64,000 nucleotides of DNA from Tsukamurella tyrosinosolvens (lineage in GTDB: Bacteria > Actinomycetota > Actinomycetes > Mycobacteriales > Mycobacteriaceae). Within the stretch, counting starts at the first letter, position 1. Each line of letters opens with the position of its first letter. Of the stretch, positions 19,401 to 27,978 are shown one piece after another. Location of the stretch: positions 4,154,001 through 4,218,000 of the forward strand of contig NZ_FNSA01000003.1 in NCBI RefSeq assembly GCF_900104775.1, written 5' to 3'. A program made the translations under genes and the position numbers. The notes beneath the pieces are model-generated. The model saw nothing but the letters and a program-made list of their open reading frames with translations, was not told the DNA's origin and made no database searches.

Positions 19401-20524
19401 ACGAGTTGCAGCCCGCTGCGGACCGCGAGCGCGTCGGGCTCGGGCGAGAGGTCGAGGACCGTCACGCCGTCGATCCCGACGGCGGCGTCCAGCGCCCCGC
19501 CGGGCGTCACCGCGATCCCGCGGTCCAGCAGGATCACGTAGTGCGTGCGGGTGGGATCGACGGGCGCGGACCGGGCGAACGGCCCACGATCGGCGAGCTC
19601 GGGCGCGATCGCGTCCTCGAGCTCCGAGGCGGAGCCGTAGACGGTGCGCACGGGCCCGAGGCTGTCGCACTCCGTCGGGTGCGCTACGTGCGGAAGCCAT
19701 TTCAGCCAGCCCCACTCGGCGGAGTCGACATCGGGCGTCGCGACGACGATCCGCACGTGGTCGGGGCCGTGCAGGGCGGCGAGCGCGAGCAGCATCGCGC
19801 GCGCGGTGTCGAAGACCTCGGCGCGCGGACCGCTCAGCCCGACGGCGGGGAAGCCGCGCAGGGCCACCGCGACGGGCAGTCCGGGCACGGAGGCGCAGTG
19901 CCGGACGAACCGGCGCAGTGCCACCGTCGACACCGGTTCGAGGTCCTCGAGCGGGCCGGTCTCCGGTGGCACGAGACGGGTGGCGAGGCGCTGGCTGCCG
20001 ACGCCCACACGCACGTGCAGGAAGTCCGGGTCGGCGGGTCGCCGTTCCCACATCCGCCGGGAGCCGACGCAACCGGGCAGCGCCGCCGGATCGGGGTGGA
20101 TCCACTCGAGGGCCGCGCGCTGTTCCGTACGGGTGCGATCGACCTGGGACCGGATCTGCCCGAGGTAGCGCAGATAGTCCTTGCGGTCCTCGTTGAGCTC
20201 GGCCGCGGTGGCGCCGTTGCCGCGGTTGTTCATCCCGTACATGCCGAACATCGACATGAGCATCATGATCGGGAACATCATCATGAACGGGCTCTGCATC
20301 ATGGCGCTGCCCGAGGTGAACATCAGCGCGATCATGCCGATCACGGCGACCACCATGACCACGGGCAGGAGCTTGCCGAGCAGCCCGCCCGGGACGGCGC
20401 GCGGGATCTCCGGCGGCGCCTGCAGCGCCACCTCCCCGCCGGGCGTGCGCGGCGGCGCGAGCCGCTGCTTGCGCGCGAACCCCTCGGTGACCGGCTCGAA
20501 AACAACGTCGGTCGTGTCAGCCAC
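16475..20524 (-). CDS. eccC: type VII secretion FtsK/SpoIIIE ATPase EccC (ESX-4 type)
   Basis: The motor and substrate-recognition ATPase of the ESX inner-membrane complex. This single 1349-residue chain has two N-terminal membrane segments (about residues 38-85) and three FtsK/SpoIIIE ATPase domains, with P-loops GATGSGKSEFLRT near 495, GGPQSGKSTALRT near 860 and GDSECGKTETLRT near 1140. The last has Cys in place of Ser/Gly. EccC4 of M. tuberculosis is likewise undivided. GTG start with GGGGGAGG upstream. Divergent from eccD; no SigM-type box is visible for this strand. Confidence 0.96.
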   Translation of the reverse strand: MADTTDVVFEPVTEGFARKQRLAPPRTPGGEVALQAPPEIPRAVPGGLLGKLLPVVMVVAVIGMIALMFTSGSAMMQSPFMMMFPIMMLMSMFGMYGMNNRGNGATAAELNEDRKDYLRYLGQIRSQVDRTRTEQRAALEWIHPDPAALPGCVGSRRMWERRPADPDFLHVRVGVGSQRLATRLVPPETGPLEDLEPVSTVALRRFVRHCASVPGLPVAVALRGFPAVGLSGPRAEVFDTARAMLLALAALHGPDHVRIVVATPDVDSAEWGWLKWLPHVAHPTECDSLGPVRTVYGSASELEDAIAPELADRGPFARSAPVDPTRTHYVILLDRGIAVTPGGALDAAVGIDGVTVLDLSPEPDALAVRSGLQLVIDDARRLGARSAAGVEYFAQPDAVTAGAAQVTARRIGRFRPASMAELLDFDGDAGATDPGLPALIGIADAAAITPETVWRERTARERLRVPIGVGPRGEPVEIDLKEAAENGMGPHGLCIGATGSGKSEFLRTLVLSMVATHPPEALNLVLVDFKGGATFLGLESLHHVAAVITNLEEEIAMVDRMRDALSGEMNRRQEVLRRAGNFANVGEYEKARRAGAPLEPMPALVVIVDEFSELLSQKPDFAELFVAIGRLGRSLHIHLLLASQRLEEGKLRGLDSHLSYRIGLKTFSASESRAVLGVPDAYHLPSTPGAGFLKFDADPPRRFHASYVSGEYEPPSSAASTVRRGTVGSAAVREYLNAPAPIERRRSPGLPEGLMRIPAQPGDPVPPTGAPGASAPGMGAPSLLQTMVARLAGHGLPAHEVWLPPLDESAPVGELAQHLRRTDSTSLRVAIGVVDRPYDQRRDLLVVDLNGAQGNVAVVGGPQSGKSTALRTLIVSTALTHTPRQAQFYVLDFGGGSLASIAGVPHVGSVAGRLDPDRVRRTVAEVTGVIRHREAAFREHGVASMDQYRAHPAAAADPFGDVFLVIDGWQVLRSEFESLEPQVNAIAAQGLSYGVHLMIAASRWGEVRPAVKDQLGTRIELRLGDPMDSEMGRRVASSVPVGRPGRGITGEQLHMLVALPCGAESDDLPAAQEALVAEIGERYADHAPEVRMLPDVVLRDRIPARRDAPPTHAVFGVGESELAAATLQFESQPFFLVLGDSECGKTETLRTIIAGLVAGGTPKQTKIVLVDYRRTLLGVIESDHLAGYASSSDALTPMVDHLVRVLRERCPGADVTPQQLKERSWWTGPDIYLIVDDYDLVASAAGNPLAPLLELLPQARDIGLKVIIARRSGGLARGLYESFLARIRDLAADGLVMSGSREEGTVLGAVKMSPQPPGRGTWVSRARGVELVQVAMVAEPEGVSGPDAP

Positions 20525-20629
20525 GCTCGGCCTCCCCCGGACTGCGGCGCGCCCCCACGCGCCGTCGTGGCATCACTGTGCACGCCCCGGCCCACGGGCG
20601 GACGACTTTCGGCGAACTTCGCGCGGAAG

Positions 20630-20655
20630 GGAACCGATCGCCGCGCTGGTGCGTC
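20630..20655 (+). promoter_or_regulatory. SigM-type ECF promoter of eccD-mycP
   Basis: Plus strand GGAACC (20630-20635), 16 bp, CGTC (20652-20655), within the core GGTGCGTCCAATGAGTA shared exactly with the EspC-like cassette promoter. A start near 20662 gives a leader of about 50 nt to the eccD ATG. Confidence 0.83.
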
Positions 20656-20711
20656 CAATGAGTATCGGGCCCTGTTCCGCGGGCGCGGTTGACGGCATGC
20701 GAGGGGGCGCT

Positions 20712-22214
20712 ATGACCGACGTGATGGAGGAGACGACCGCCGAGGTGGCGCGGCTGAGCCGCGTCTCGGTGCTGTGCGGCGGGGCGCAGGTCGACGTCTC
20801 CCTGCCCCTGCTCACGCCGACGGAGGTGCTGATCCCCGAGCTGGTGCGGCTCTTCGGCGACCGGATCGGCGGCTCCGCCGAGTCGGCGTGGTCGCGGCCG
20901 TGGCGCCTCGCGCCGGTCGGGGGCGAGCCCCTCCCGGGCCCGCAGACGCCGGCGGACGCCGGCATCTCCGACGGTGCGCTGCTCGTCCTGTTCGTGGCGG
21001 ACGCGCCGCCCCCGCCGCCGGTCTTCGACGACGTCTTCGACCGCACCGCCGCGGATCTCGTGGCCGGCCGCCGCTGGGACGAGCGGGCGGCCCTGATCGT
21101 CGGCCTCGTGGTGCTCGGCCTCGCGACACTCGCGACCGCTGCGGCCGCGCTGCGGTTGGGCCTGGCCCCGCGCGGCGCCGACGGGGCCGGGCCCGCGGTC
21201 GACCACGTCTTCGCGCAGCTGTGGTGCGGCGCGGCCGCGCTGGCTCTGCTCACGGGGTCGCTGCTGTCCACCCGGCGGATGGCCTCCCCGGGACCGGTGC
21301 CGACGGCGCTCGCGATGTGCGCCACCGTGCTCGCCGGCGTGACGGGCGCGCTGATCGTCCCGCTCGGTGGCGACGGCCGGTACGGACCCCCGCACGCGCT
21401 GCTCGCCACCGCGATGGCGGCCGTGTCCGCGCTGGTGGCCCTGCGCTTCACCGGCCGCGGCACCGTGGTGCACACCGCGCTGCTCGCCGCGGCCGCGCTC
21501 GCCGGTCCGGCGATGTTCGCCGCGCTGTGGCTGCCCGGGCATCGCGCCGCGCTCGGTGCCACCGTCGCCGTCGTCGCGTACCTCGTGCTGGTCTTCGCGG
21601 CGCGCATCGCCGCCGTCGCGGCGCGCCTGCCGCTGCCCCACGTGCCCGCGGCGGGCGAGCGGATCGATCCCATCGACGACGATCCGCCGCCGACGGTGGC
21701 CGGGGTCGGTGCGGTCGCCGCGGGCCTCGACGACGACCTGCCGGAGCGCGACGTCCCGCCGCGCTCCGACCTCGCGCAGCTCATCTGCACAGGCATCACC
21801 GTCGGCGCCGCCGCCGCGGGCGCCGTCGCCACCCTCGCCGTGGGAGCCGCGGCGCGCGAGCTGCCGGGGCACCACCTCGCTTTCGCCCTGGTCATGGCCG
21901 TCGCCTTCTGCCTGCGCGGGCGCACGCATGCGGAGCCGGTGCAGGCGGGGGCGGGCGTGCTCGCCGGGTCGGTCATCGCGATCGGCACCGCCACCAGCGT
22001 GGCCTGGGGGTTCGGCCCGTGGCCGGTGATCGGTCTCGTGGGCCTCGCGCTGATCGGCGTCCTCGCGCTCGCGTGCGGCGTGCTCGCGCCGCGCATCGTC
22101 TTCAGCCCGGTGCAGCGGCGGATGGCCGAGCTCGGCGAGTACCTCACCATCGCCGCGGCCGGTCCCCTGCTGGGCTGGGTCTGGGACGTGTACTCGACCG
22201 TCCGGAACCTGTGA
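20712..22214 (+). CDS. eccD: type VII secretion integral membrane protein EccD
   Basis: A 500-residue EccD: an N-terminal ubiquitin-like cytoplasmic domain (about residues 15-95, RLSRVSVLCGGAQVDVSLP) and then about eleven membrane segments. EccD dimers line the ESX core. Shine-Dalgarno GAGGGGG precedes the ATG. Its stop shares one base with the mycP start, so the two are coupled under the SigM-type promoter just upstream. Confidence 0.94.
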   Translation: MTDVMEETTAEVARLSRVSVLCGGAQVDVSLPLLTPTEVLIPELVRLFGDRIGGSAESAWSRPWRLAPVGGEPLPGPQTPADAGISDGALLVLFVADAPPPPPVFDDVFDRTAADLVAGRRWDERAALIVGLVVLGLATLATAAAALRLGLAPRGADGAGPAVDHVFAQLWCGAAALALLTGSLLSTRRMASPGPVPTALAMCATVLAGVTGALIVPLGGDGRYGPPHALLATAMAAVSALVALRFTGRGTVVHTALLAAAALAGPAMFAALWLPGHRAALGATVAVVAYLVLVFAARIAAVAARLPLPHVPAAGERIDPIDDDPPPTVAGVGAVAAGLDDDLPERDVPPRSDLAQLICTGITVGAAAAGAVATLAVGAAARELPGHHLAFALVMAVAFCLRGRTHAEPVQAGAGVLAGSVIAIGTATSVAWGFGPWPVIGLVGLALIGVLALACGVLAPRIVFSPVQRRMAELGEYLTIAAAGPLLGWVWDVYSTVRNL

Positions 22215-23473
22215 TGGGCCGGCGGATCCGCGCCGCCACCGCGGCAGCGGTGTTCGCGATCGCGGTGCCCGTGGTCCCGGCGGGGCCGGCGTCCGCCGAT
22301 CCGCCGCTCGACGGCGCACCGCGCGGCCCTGTCGCCCCGCTCGCGCCCACGGTCCAGCGTTCGCAGTGCAACACCCTGCGCACCCAGCCCGGAACCGACT
22401 ACACCCGACCGGATCACGCCGCCCGGGCCCTGCGCTTCGACCAGGCCTGGCGGTTCACCCGCGGCGAGGGCCAGAGGGTCGCCGTGATCGACACCGGCGT
22501 CACGCCGCATCCGCGGCTGGGCGAGGTGATCGCGGGCGGCGACTACGTCTCGTCGGGCGACGGCCGCGACGACTGCGACGCCCACGGCACGGCCGTCGCC
22601 GGGATCATCGCCGGCCGGCCCGCCCCGGGCGACGCCTTCACCGGGGTCGCCCCCGCCGCGACGATCATCGCGATCCGCCAGGCCAGCGCGGCCTTCGAGG
22701 CGCAGCAGCGCGGCGTCAACAGCCACGGCAACGTGACGACGATGGCGTACGCCGTGGTGCGGGCGGTCGACCTGGGCGCCACCGTCATCAACATCTCCGA
22801 GGTCGCCTGCGCGGGCTCGGCGTCCGCCCTCGGCGACGATGCGCTCGGCCGCGCGGTCCGGTACGCCGCGGACCGGAACGTCGTGGTGGTCGCCGCCGCC
22901 GGGAACGTCTCGTCCGGCAGCGCGTGCGCCGAGCAGAACGCCGACCCCGCCGCCCCCAAGACTTTCGCCTCGCCCGCGCGGTTCGCCGACCAGGTGCTCG
23001 CCGTGGGCGCGACCGAACCCGACGGGCGGGCCGCCGAGTTCTCGCTGGCCGGTCCGTGGGTCACGGTCGCCGCGCCGGGCACCGACGTGACGACGCTCGA
23101 ACCGCGGGGCGCGGGGCTCGCCAACGCCCAGCTGACGCGGGAGGGCACGACGCCGCTCGCCGGGACCAGCTACGCCGCGCCGTACGTGGCCGGGGTGGCC
23201 GCCCTGGTGCGGGCGCGGTTCCCGCAGCTCACCGCGGCGCAGGTGCGCGGCCGCATCCTGGCGACCGCGCGGCGGTCCGCGGGGATGGGCGGGGCCGGGA
23301 TCGTCGATCCCGTCGCCGCGGTGTCGGCGGTAGTGGCAGGCGAGGCACCCGCGCCCGGCCGGCTGGACGTGTCCGCCGCGCCCGCGCCGGACACCCGGCC
23401 GCGCACGTACGCCCTCGCCGGGGTCGCGCTCCTCGCCGTCGCCGCGGTCGCGGCGTGCCTGGCCCGCCGCTGA
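22214..23473 (+). CDS. mycP: mycosin, subtilisin-like serine protease of the ESX system
   Basis: A 419-residue mycosin: signal peptide ending ...AGPASADP, subtilase domain with catalytic Asp93 (AVIDTGVTPHP), His124 (DAHGTAVAG) and Ser at about 319 (AGTSYAAPYVAG), and a C-terminal membrane anchor (YALAGVALLAVAAVAACLARR). Mycosins stabilise the ESX complex on the periplasmic side. Cys pairs around the N-terminal extension and loops (QCNTL, VACAGS, SACAEQ) fit the family disulphides. Confidence 0.95.
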   Translation: MGRRIRAATAAAVFAIAVPVVPAGPASADPPLDGAPRGPVAPLAPTVQRSQCNTLRTQPGTDYTRPDHAARALRFDQAWRFTRGEGQRVAVIDTGVTPHPRLGEVIAGGDYVSSGDGRDDCDAHGTAVAGIIAGRPAPGDAFTGVAPAATIIAIRQASAAFEAQQRGVNSHGNVTTMAYAVVRAVDLGATVINISEVACAGSASALGDDALGRAVRYAADRNVVVVAAAGNVSSGSACAEQNADPAAPKTFASPARFADQVLAVGATEPDGRAAEFSLAGPWVTVAAPGTDVTTLEPRGAGLANAQLTREGTTPLAGTSYAAPYVAGVAALVRARFPQLTAAQVRGRILATARRSAGMGGAGIVDPVAAVSAVVAGEAPAPGRLDVSAAPAPDTRPRTYALAGVALLAVAAVAACLARR

Positions 23474-23476
23474 GGC

Positions 23477-24895
23477 TCACCGGTCGACGGTGACCGGCGT
23501 CCCGTCGCGCGTCACGGAGGCGGCGGCGCGGGTGAGGTCCGGCCCCGCCGGGATCGCCGCGAGCACCGACCACGCCACCGGGCGCGGCTTGTGCTGCAGC
23601 CCCAGGATCTGTGCGGTCGCCGCGTTCGGGATGCCGTACCGCACACCGGAGTCCGAGATGTAGAAGAGTCCGTCCCGGCGCTCGCCGCCGGGCTCGGCCG
23701 CCACCACGTACTCACCCGAGCCGGACGGGACGGACGCGAAGTCGAGGGCGTCCCCGGCACCGTCGGCACCCGCCAGCGCGACGGGCGCGCCCGGGCCGGG
23801 CGGTGTGCGGAAGGTCCGCAGTTCGACGGCGCCGCCGCCCGCGCCGTCGGTGGACGCGGCCGCGCAGACCACCGGCGCGTCGCGCACCGTCCGCAGTGCT
23901 GGGCGCCGGTCGGGCAGGTCGCCGACGGGCACGGTGCGCCGAGTCGGTGCCGCGGCGACCGCGGAGGCCGACACCGTGCCGATCGCGGTGCCCGCGGGGT
24001 CGCCGGCCCGGATGAGGTCGGCCGCCCAAGCACCGACGGGCTGGACGCCGTCCGCGAGAACGACGTACAGCCGGTCGCGGTCGGTGTCGGCGACGCGCAC
24101 GACGTCGCCCACGCGGGCGCCGCCCACGGCGCTCGACGGCTGACCGCGCCCCGGGATCTGCGGGACCGCGACGGCGTCGATCGGATCGAAGGCGTTGAGC
24201 AGGGGCGCGCTGACCGCCCGGGCGGACGCGCCGTCGATCCCGGCGAGCCTGCGCACCACCGGATCCGACGGGTCCACCGGCGCGCGCACACCGCGGAACA
24301 GGAGGAAGTGGTCGTCGTCGCGGCGGACCAGGACCGCGCCGTCGTCCGCGGCGCCGTCGTCGACCGACGAGACCATGGTGTCGAGCGCGTCCCGCGCGGT
24401 GGGCTTGTCCGACGGTGCCGGCCGAGTCCGGTCGCACAGGAGCCACGGTGAGGCGCCCTCGGTCCACGCCGAGACGGGGCCGAGGATCTGCGCGGGTGCG
24501 CCGACGATGCCCACCTCGGGGCCACGGCGGAAGTCGCTGAGCCGCTTGTCCTTCACCGAGGAGGGCTGCGCGGCCTCCCCCACCACCAGGCGAGCCGAGG
24601 CCAGGCCCGTGACCGGATGGAGCACGTCGTCGACGCGGACGTAGAGGGCGCCGGATTCCTTGGCCAGCACGATCTTGGCGTCACCCACCGCGCCCTGCGG
24701 GCGCAGCAGTGCCAGCACGCCGCAGCCTCCGGTGATGACGAGCGCGAGCACCAGCCCGACGATGAGCGACCGCGACTGCGACGCCATCGGGTCCGAGATC
24801 ATGCGCGGGTCCCGGCGCAGCAGTGCATGATCCATCCGTCGCAGGATGAACCGATACCCGCTGACCTGCGCGCGCGTGGTCAACTGCTTCCGCAT
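23477..24895 (-). CDS. eccB: type VII secretion protein EccB
   Basis: A 472-residue EccB: short cytoplasmic N-terminus starting MRKQLTTRAQVSGYRF, one membrane span (about 43-65, IVGLVLALVITGGCGVLAL), and a large periplasmic domain ending near YGIPNAATAQILGL and the tail VTRDGTPVTVDR. The conserved QVSGYRFL-type start fixes the ATG, preceded by GGGGGAGG. It converges with mycP (3 bp apart) and diverges from eccE. Confidence 0.95.
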   Translation of the reverse strand: MRKQLTTRAQVSGYRFILRRMDHALLRRDPRMISDPMASQSRSLIVGLVLALVITGGCGVLALLRPQGAVGDAKIVLAKESGALYVRVDDVLHPVTGLASARLVVGEAAQPSSVKDKRLSDFRRGPEVGIVGAPAQILGPVSAWTEGASPWLLCDRTRPAPSDKPTARDALDTMVSSVDDGAADDGAVLVRRDDDHFLLFRGVRAPVDPSDPVVRRLAGIDGASARAVSAPLLNAFDPIDAVAVPQIPGRGQPSSAVGGARVGDVVRVADTDRDRLYVVLADGVQPVGAWAADLIRAGDPAGTAIGTVSASAVAAAPTRRTVPVGDLPDRRPALRTVRDAPVVCAAASTDGAGGGAVELRTFRTPPGPGAPVALAGADGAGDALDFASVPSGSGEYVVAAEPGGERRDGLFYISDSGVRYGIPNAATAQILGLQHKPRPVAWSVLAAIPAGPDLTRAAASVTRDGTPVTVDR

Positions 24896-24957
24896 GACGC
24901 CCTCCCCCAAGGTGCGCACCGGCCGTTTCCCCGAAGCGACCGTCCTGGCGCTCAGAA

Positions 24958-24964
24958 TACGGTA
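24958..24964. promoter_or_regulatory. candidate divergent -10 elements between eccB and eccE
   Basis: TACGGTA reads as TACGGT on the plus strand and TACCGT on the minus strand, midway between the two start codons (leaders of about 55 nt each way). No -35 consensus and no SigM-type GGAAC/CGTC pair could be found here, so this unit may be controlled separately from eccD. Confidence 0.3.
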
Positions 24965-25025
24965 CTTTCGGGGCGCGGCAGCACGTTTCGGGGGAGACGG
25001 CCCGCCATCGACGGGGGAACACGAC

Positions 25026-26477
25026 ATGGAACAGGCAACGGGATCGACCGGACTCGTCGCGCCCGGGCGCTGGCACCGCGGGACGTGGCCCGCCGGCGGG
25101 GCGGTACTCATCGCCGAGGCCGCCGCGGCCGCCGCAGGGCTCGGCACCGCCGCGCTCGGCGGTCCGCACTGGGCGGCCGCCACCGCGGCGCTGGCCGTGG
25201 GCGCGGGGGCGCTCACCCGCGTGCGCGGCACCTCCGGCGCGGAGTACGCGGCCGATCGACTCCGCCTGCGCGCCTCCGGCGGGGCCGTCGTCGAGACGGC
25301 TCCGTACCCGGGCGGCGGCGAGATCGGGGTCCGCCGCGCCGACCGGGTGCTCACCACCCTGGTGCGGCTCGCACCACCGGCCCCGCAGCTGGTGGCGATG
25401 CTGCGGCACGAGGACCCCGCGGTCCCCGTACGGCTGCTCGCGGACCTGCTCCGGCACGCCGACACCCCGGCCGCCCGGATCGACCTGCTGCTCGCGGGCG
25501 GGCGGCTCCCGGGCGAGCCGCCCGCGCCGCGGATGCGCTACCAGCAGCTCCTCGGCCCTCTGCACCGCTGGGCCACGACGGACGTGCTGGTCGCGGTGAC
25601 CATCGACCCCGCCGACTGCGCGGCCGCGTGCGCGCGACGCGGGGGCGGACCGTCGGGCGAACTCCGGGTCGCGGCGCTCGCGGCCCGGCGGACCGTCGAC
25701 GTGCTGCGCGCACAGGGCATCACGGCGCTGCCGCTGCGTCCGGCGGAGGTCGCCGGCATCGATCCCCACCCGCCCGCGGGGTCCGTCCCCTGCGATCCCG
25801 AGGCGCTCACGCGGGGCGACCTCGGCGCGATGTTCTCCGGTGACGCGCCGGGGCGGGCCGCGATCTCGGTCCGCCCGGGCGAGGCCGGCGGGATCCGCAT
25901 CGGGGCCTGGCGCACGGCCGTCGGCACGGACGAGGCGGGACGCCGCGGCGACCACGAGGCGACCGGACCCGCCGCGGCGCTCGCCGCGCTCCACGTCCCG
26001 CTCGGCGGCAGCGGGCAGATCCTCGGCTCGGACGCGACCGGCGGGCCGGTCGCGGCGCGACTGCACGGCCGCGGCGTCCGCACGGTGTGGGCCGCGGTCG
26101 CCGACGACCCGGCGCGCCAGCTCGTGGAGCGGGCCGTCGCCACGGGGGCGCGGGTGCTCATCGTGACGGGCCGGCCGGCGATGTGGCAGCCGCTCGTGAA
26201 CTGGGTGGGATCGCCCCGCCACCTGTGGATCTCCGGGTGGCGTTACCCGCAGGAGCTCGCGGAGCTCGCGCCCGCCGACTACACGGTGACCGTGCTCGAC
26301 GGCACCGCCGCGGGACTGACGCCGGGATCCGTCGAGCCCGCGGGAACGGTGTGGCGGATCGAGCAGGCGGGGATCTCCCCGGTGACCGAGGCGGACGTGG
26401 TGCTCAGCCAGCCGCTGCCGGGCATGCTCACCGTGCGCACCGACGGGGGCGCGGCGACACTGCGGCTCGTCGCCTAG
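25026..26477 (+). CDS. eccE: type VII secretion protein EccE
   Basis: A 483-residue EccE: two N-terminal membrane segments (about 18-65) followed by a cytoplasmic domain with the family-typical QLVAMLRHEDPAV and MRYQQLLGPL regions. EccE sits at the periphery of the ESX inner-membrane complex. ESX-4 of M. tuberculosis lacks eccE, whereas other actinobacterial ESX-4 loci can carry it. It converges on the Esx operon with a shared bidirectional terminator. Confidence 0.85.
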   Translation: MEQATGSTGLVAPGRWHRGTWPAGGAVLIAEAAAAAAGLGTAALGGPHWAAATAALAVGAGALTRVRGTSGAEYAADRLRLRASGGAVVETAPYPGGGEIGVRRADRVLTTLVRLAPPAPQLVAMLRHEDPAVPVRLLADLLRHADTPAARIDLLLAGGRLPGEPPAPRMRYQQLLGPLHRWATTDVLVAVTIDPADCAAACARRGGGPSGELRVAALAARRTVDVLRAQGITALPLRPAEVAGIDPHPPAGSVPCDPEALTRGDLGAMFSGDAPGRAAISVRPGEAGGIRIGAWRTAVGTDEAGRRGDHEATGPAAALAALHVPLGGSGQILGSDATGGPVAARLHGRGVRTVWAAVADDPARQLVERAVATGARVLIVTGRPAMWQPLVNWVGSPRHLWISGWRYPQELAELAPADYTVTVLDGTAAGLTPGSVEPAGTVWRIEQAGISPVTEADVVLSQPLPGMLTVRTDGGAATLRLVA

Positions 26478-26508
26478 AGGTCGCTCGGACCTGGAACGGA
26501 CACGGGTC

Positions 26509-26539
26509 GGGCCCGGCAGCCGGTGCGGCTGCCGGGCCC
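26509..26539. terminator. bidirectional terminator between eccE and the Esx operon
   Basis: Perfect 13-bp arms GGGCCCGGCAGCC and GGCTGCCGGGCCC with loop GGTGC between two converging genes. Confidence 0.85.
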
Positions 26540-26562
26540 GGCCCGTTCGTGCGGCGGAGCGC

Positions 26563-26856
26563 CTACGCCCAGCCCGCCGCGGCCTTGGAGTTGGTCTGCT
26601 GCATCGACACCACCGCGTTCTCGGCCGCGGTCTTGACGCGCCCGAGCAGGTCGTTGATGTCCTCGAAGCTGGTGTTCCACCGGGTCTGCACCGCCTGGTA
26701 CGCGGTCGCGGAATCCGGATCCTCCCACGCCCCCGCGAACTTGTTCTGCTCGGTGCGGATCGCGTCGGCCTGCTGCATCAGCACCGTGGTGCGCTGCGCG
26801 ATGTCGTCCAGCGCGCCGCGGATGGTGGCGTAGTCGTAGCGGATCATGTCGCTCAT
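26563..26856 (-). CDS. WXG100-family protein, EsxA-like (ESX-4)
   Basis: Ninety-seven residues, two helices with a central turn FAGAWEDPDS. The canonical WxG is WED here, with the Gly lost. There is no C-terminal YxxxD/E export signal; the tail ends AAAGWA. It follows an EsxB-like gene by 30 bp, matching an ESAT-6/CFP-10 type pair (compare esxT/esxU of mycobacterial ESX-4). It is expected to be secreted as a heterodimer by this system. Confidence 0.86.
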   Translation of the reverse strand: MSDMIRYDYATIRGALDDIAQRTTVLMQQADAIRTEQNKFAGAWEDPDSATAYQAVQTRWNTSFEDINDLLGRVKTAAENAVVSMQQTNSKAAAGWA

Positions 26857-26886
26857 TGCTTTTCCCCCTTCGTCTTTCGGATCGGT

Positions 26887-27186
26887 CTACAGGCTCAGCG
26901 CCGTGATGTCGGAGGTGTTCTGGTCCTCCTGCGAGCGGTAGCTCGTGGTGTTGCCCGAGAGCATGGTGCTGATGTCGACGAGCGCGGTGTTCACCTTCGC
27001 CGCGCTCTCGTCCCACCGCGCCATCACGCCGAGGAAGGCGACCTGCGCCGCGCCGGCCCACACCCCCTGCGTCGCCTCCACGTCGCTGCGCAGCTGGCTG
27101 AGGGTCGTCTTCATCTGCGCCCCCAGATCGTCCAGCGTGTCCGCGCCGGTCTTCATCGCCGCGAGTTCGGCCTTGGTCCCTGCCAT
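26887..27186 (-). CDS. WXG100-family protein, EsxB/CFP-10-like (ESX-4)
   Basis: Ninety-nine residues with WXG turn GVWAGAAQ and, near the C-terminus, YRSQE, which fits the general type VII secretion signal YxxxD/E. The signal sits on this partner, as in CFP-10, so EccC should recognise this subunit of the Esx pair. It lies 69 bp downstream of the EspG-like gene in the PE-PPE-EspG-Esx unit. Confidence 0.88.
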   Translation of the reverse strand: MAGTKAELAAMKTGADTLDDLGAQMKTTLSQLRSDVEATQGVWAGAAQVAFLGVMARWDESAAKVNTALVDISTMLSGNTTSYRSQEDQNTSDITALSL

Positions 27187-27255
27187 GTCACAACTCCTCC
27201 CGCCGGACGTGCCGGCACCGTCGGCCCGCGCCCGGTTGGCGCGCGCCGTCCCCGG

Positions 27256-27978
27256 TCACGGCGTCCAGCCGCCCCCCGGAAGCTCCTCGCAGGCGCGCCG
27301 CAGCGCCCTGCCGATGCGATGCGGGCTGCCCTCGGCGACGGAGATCCACTCCCCCGCGCCCGGCTCGTTCGCCGTCCGCACCACGACCCGCCCGGCGGGC
27401 GAGTCGATCACCGCGACCACCGTCGCGCAGCGGTTCCCGCCCGCGTACAGCGTGCACTCGACGCTGCGCTGCGAGCGGGCGAAGACCCGCCCGATCAGCC
27501 GCGCCGCGTCGGCATCCACCCCGATCGCGCGCAGCGCCGCACCGATCTCGCCCGCATCGCCCGCCCGCAGCGCAGCCCGCCCCGCCTCGGCCGGGAAGGA
27601 CGCGGCAACAGCGGGATCCGCGGGCGGCGCCGACCCCAGCACGGGCGCGACGAGCGCGGCCATCCGGTCGGCGGAGCCGTCGCAGTGCGGCAGGTCGACG
27701 GTCGCGGTGCCCGCGGCGCGCACGACCCGCGCCGTGAGGTGCCCCGACCGGGCCAGGCACAGCCGGGTGTCCAGCTCCCCCGTCGCGCGGGCCTCGATCC
27801 GCACCTGCGGCGCGGCGAGGACGTCCAGGGCGGAGGCCTCGTCGGCGTCGAGCTCCGGCTCGTCCCGCGCGGCCGGGCCGGGCGCGACGGTGCGCCGCGG
27901 GTCGGGCGGCGTCCACAGCACCGGCGGCACCTCGGTGCCGAACCGCGCGCTGAGCGACGCCACCGCGTGCGCGGTCAC
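27256..27978 (-). CDS. EspG-family type VII secretion chaperone
   Basis: A 240-residue protein with the EspG C-terminal pattern: VVVAVIDSPAGRVVVRT followed by GEWISVAEGSPHRIGRAL. EspG proteins bind PE-PPE dimers in the cytosol and keep them soluble for ESX export. The GTG start overlaps the PPE-like gene stop by 4 bases, and PE-, PPE- and EspG-like genes are consecutive, which supports the call. It is shorter than mycobacterial EspG (about 280). Confidence 0.75.
   Translation of the reverse strand: MTAHAVASLSARFGTEVPPVLWTPPDPRRTVAPGPAARDEPELDADEASALDVLAAPQVRIEARATGELDTRLCLARSGHLTARVVRAAGTATVDLPHCDGSADRMAALVAPVLGSAPPADPAVAASFPAEAGRAALRAGDAGEIGAALRAIGVDADAARLIGRVFARSQRSVECTLYAGGNRCATVVAVIDSPAGRVVVRTANEPGAGEWISVAEGSPHRIGRALRRACEELPGGGWTP

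Noticed and set aside
16199-20692. A 1497-codon plus-strand open frame opposite eccC
   Set aside because: It is the antisense shadow of eccC in GC-rich DNA; composition is Arg/Ala/Gly-biased with no domains, while the minus strand is an unmistakable three-ATPase EccC.
24896-25025. A fifth SigM-type promoter between eccB and eccE
   Set aside because: CGTC occurs near 24941 but no GGAAC lies 15-18 bp upstream on either strand; only a weak symmetric TACGGTA is present.
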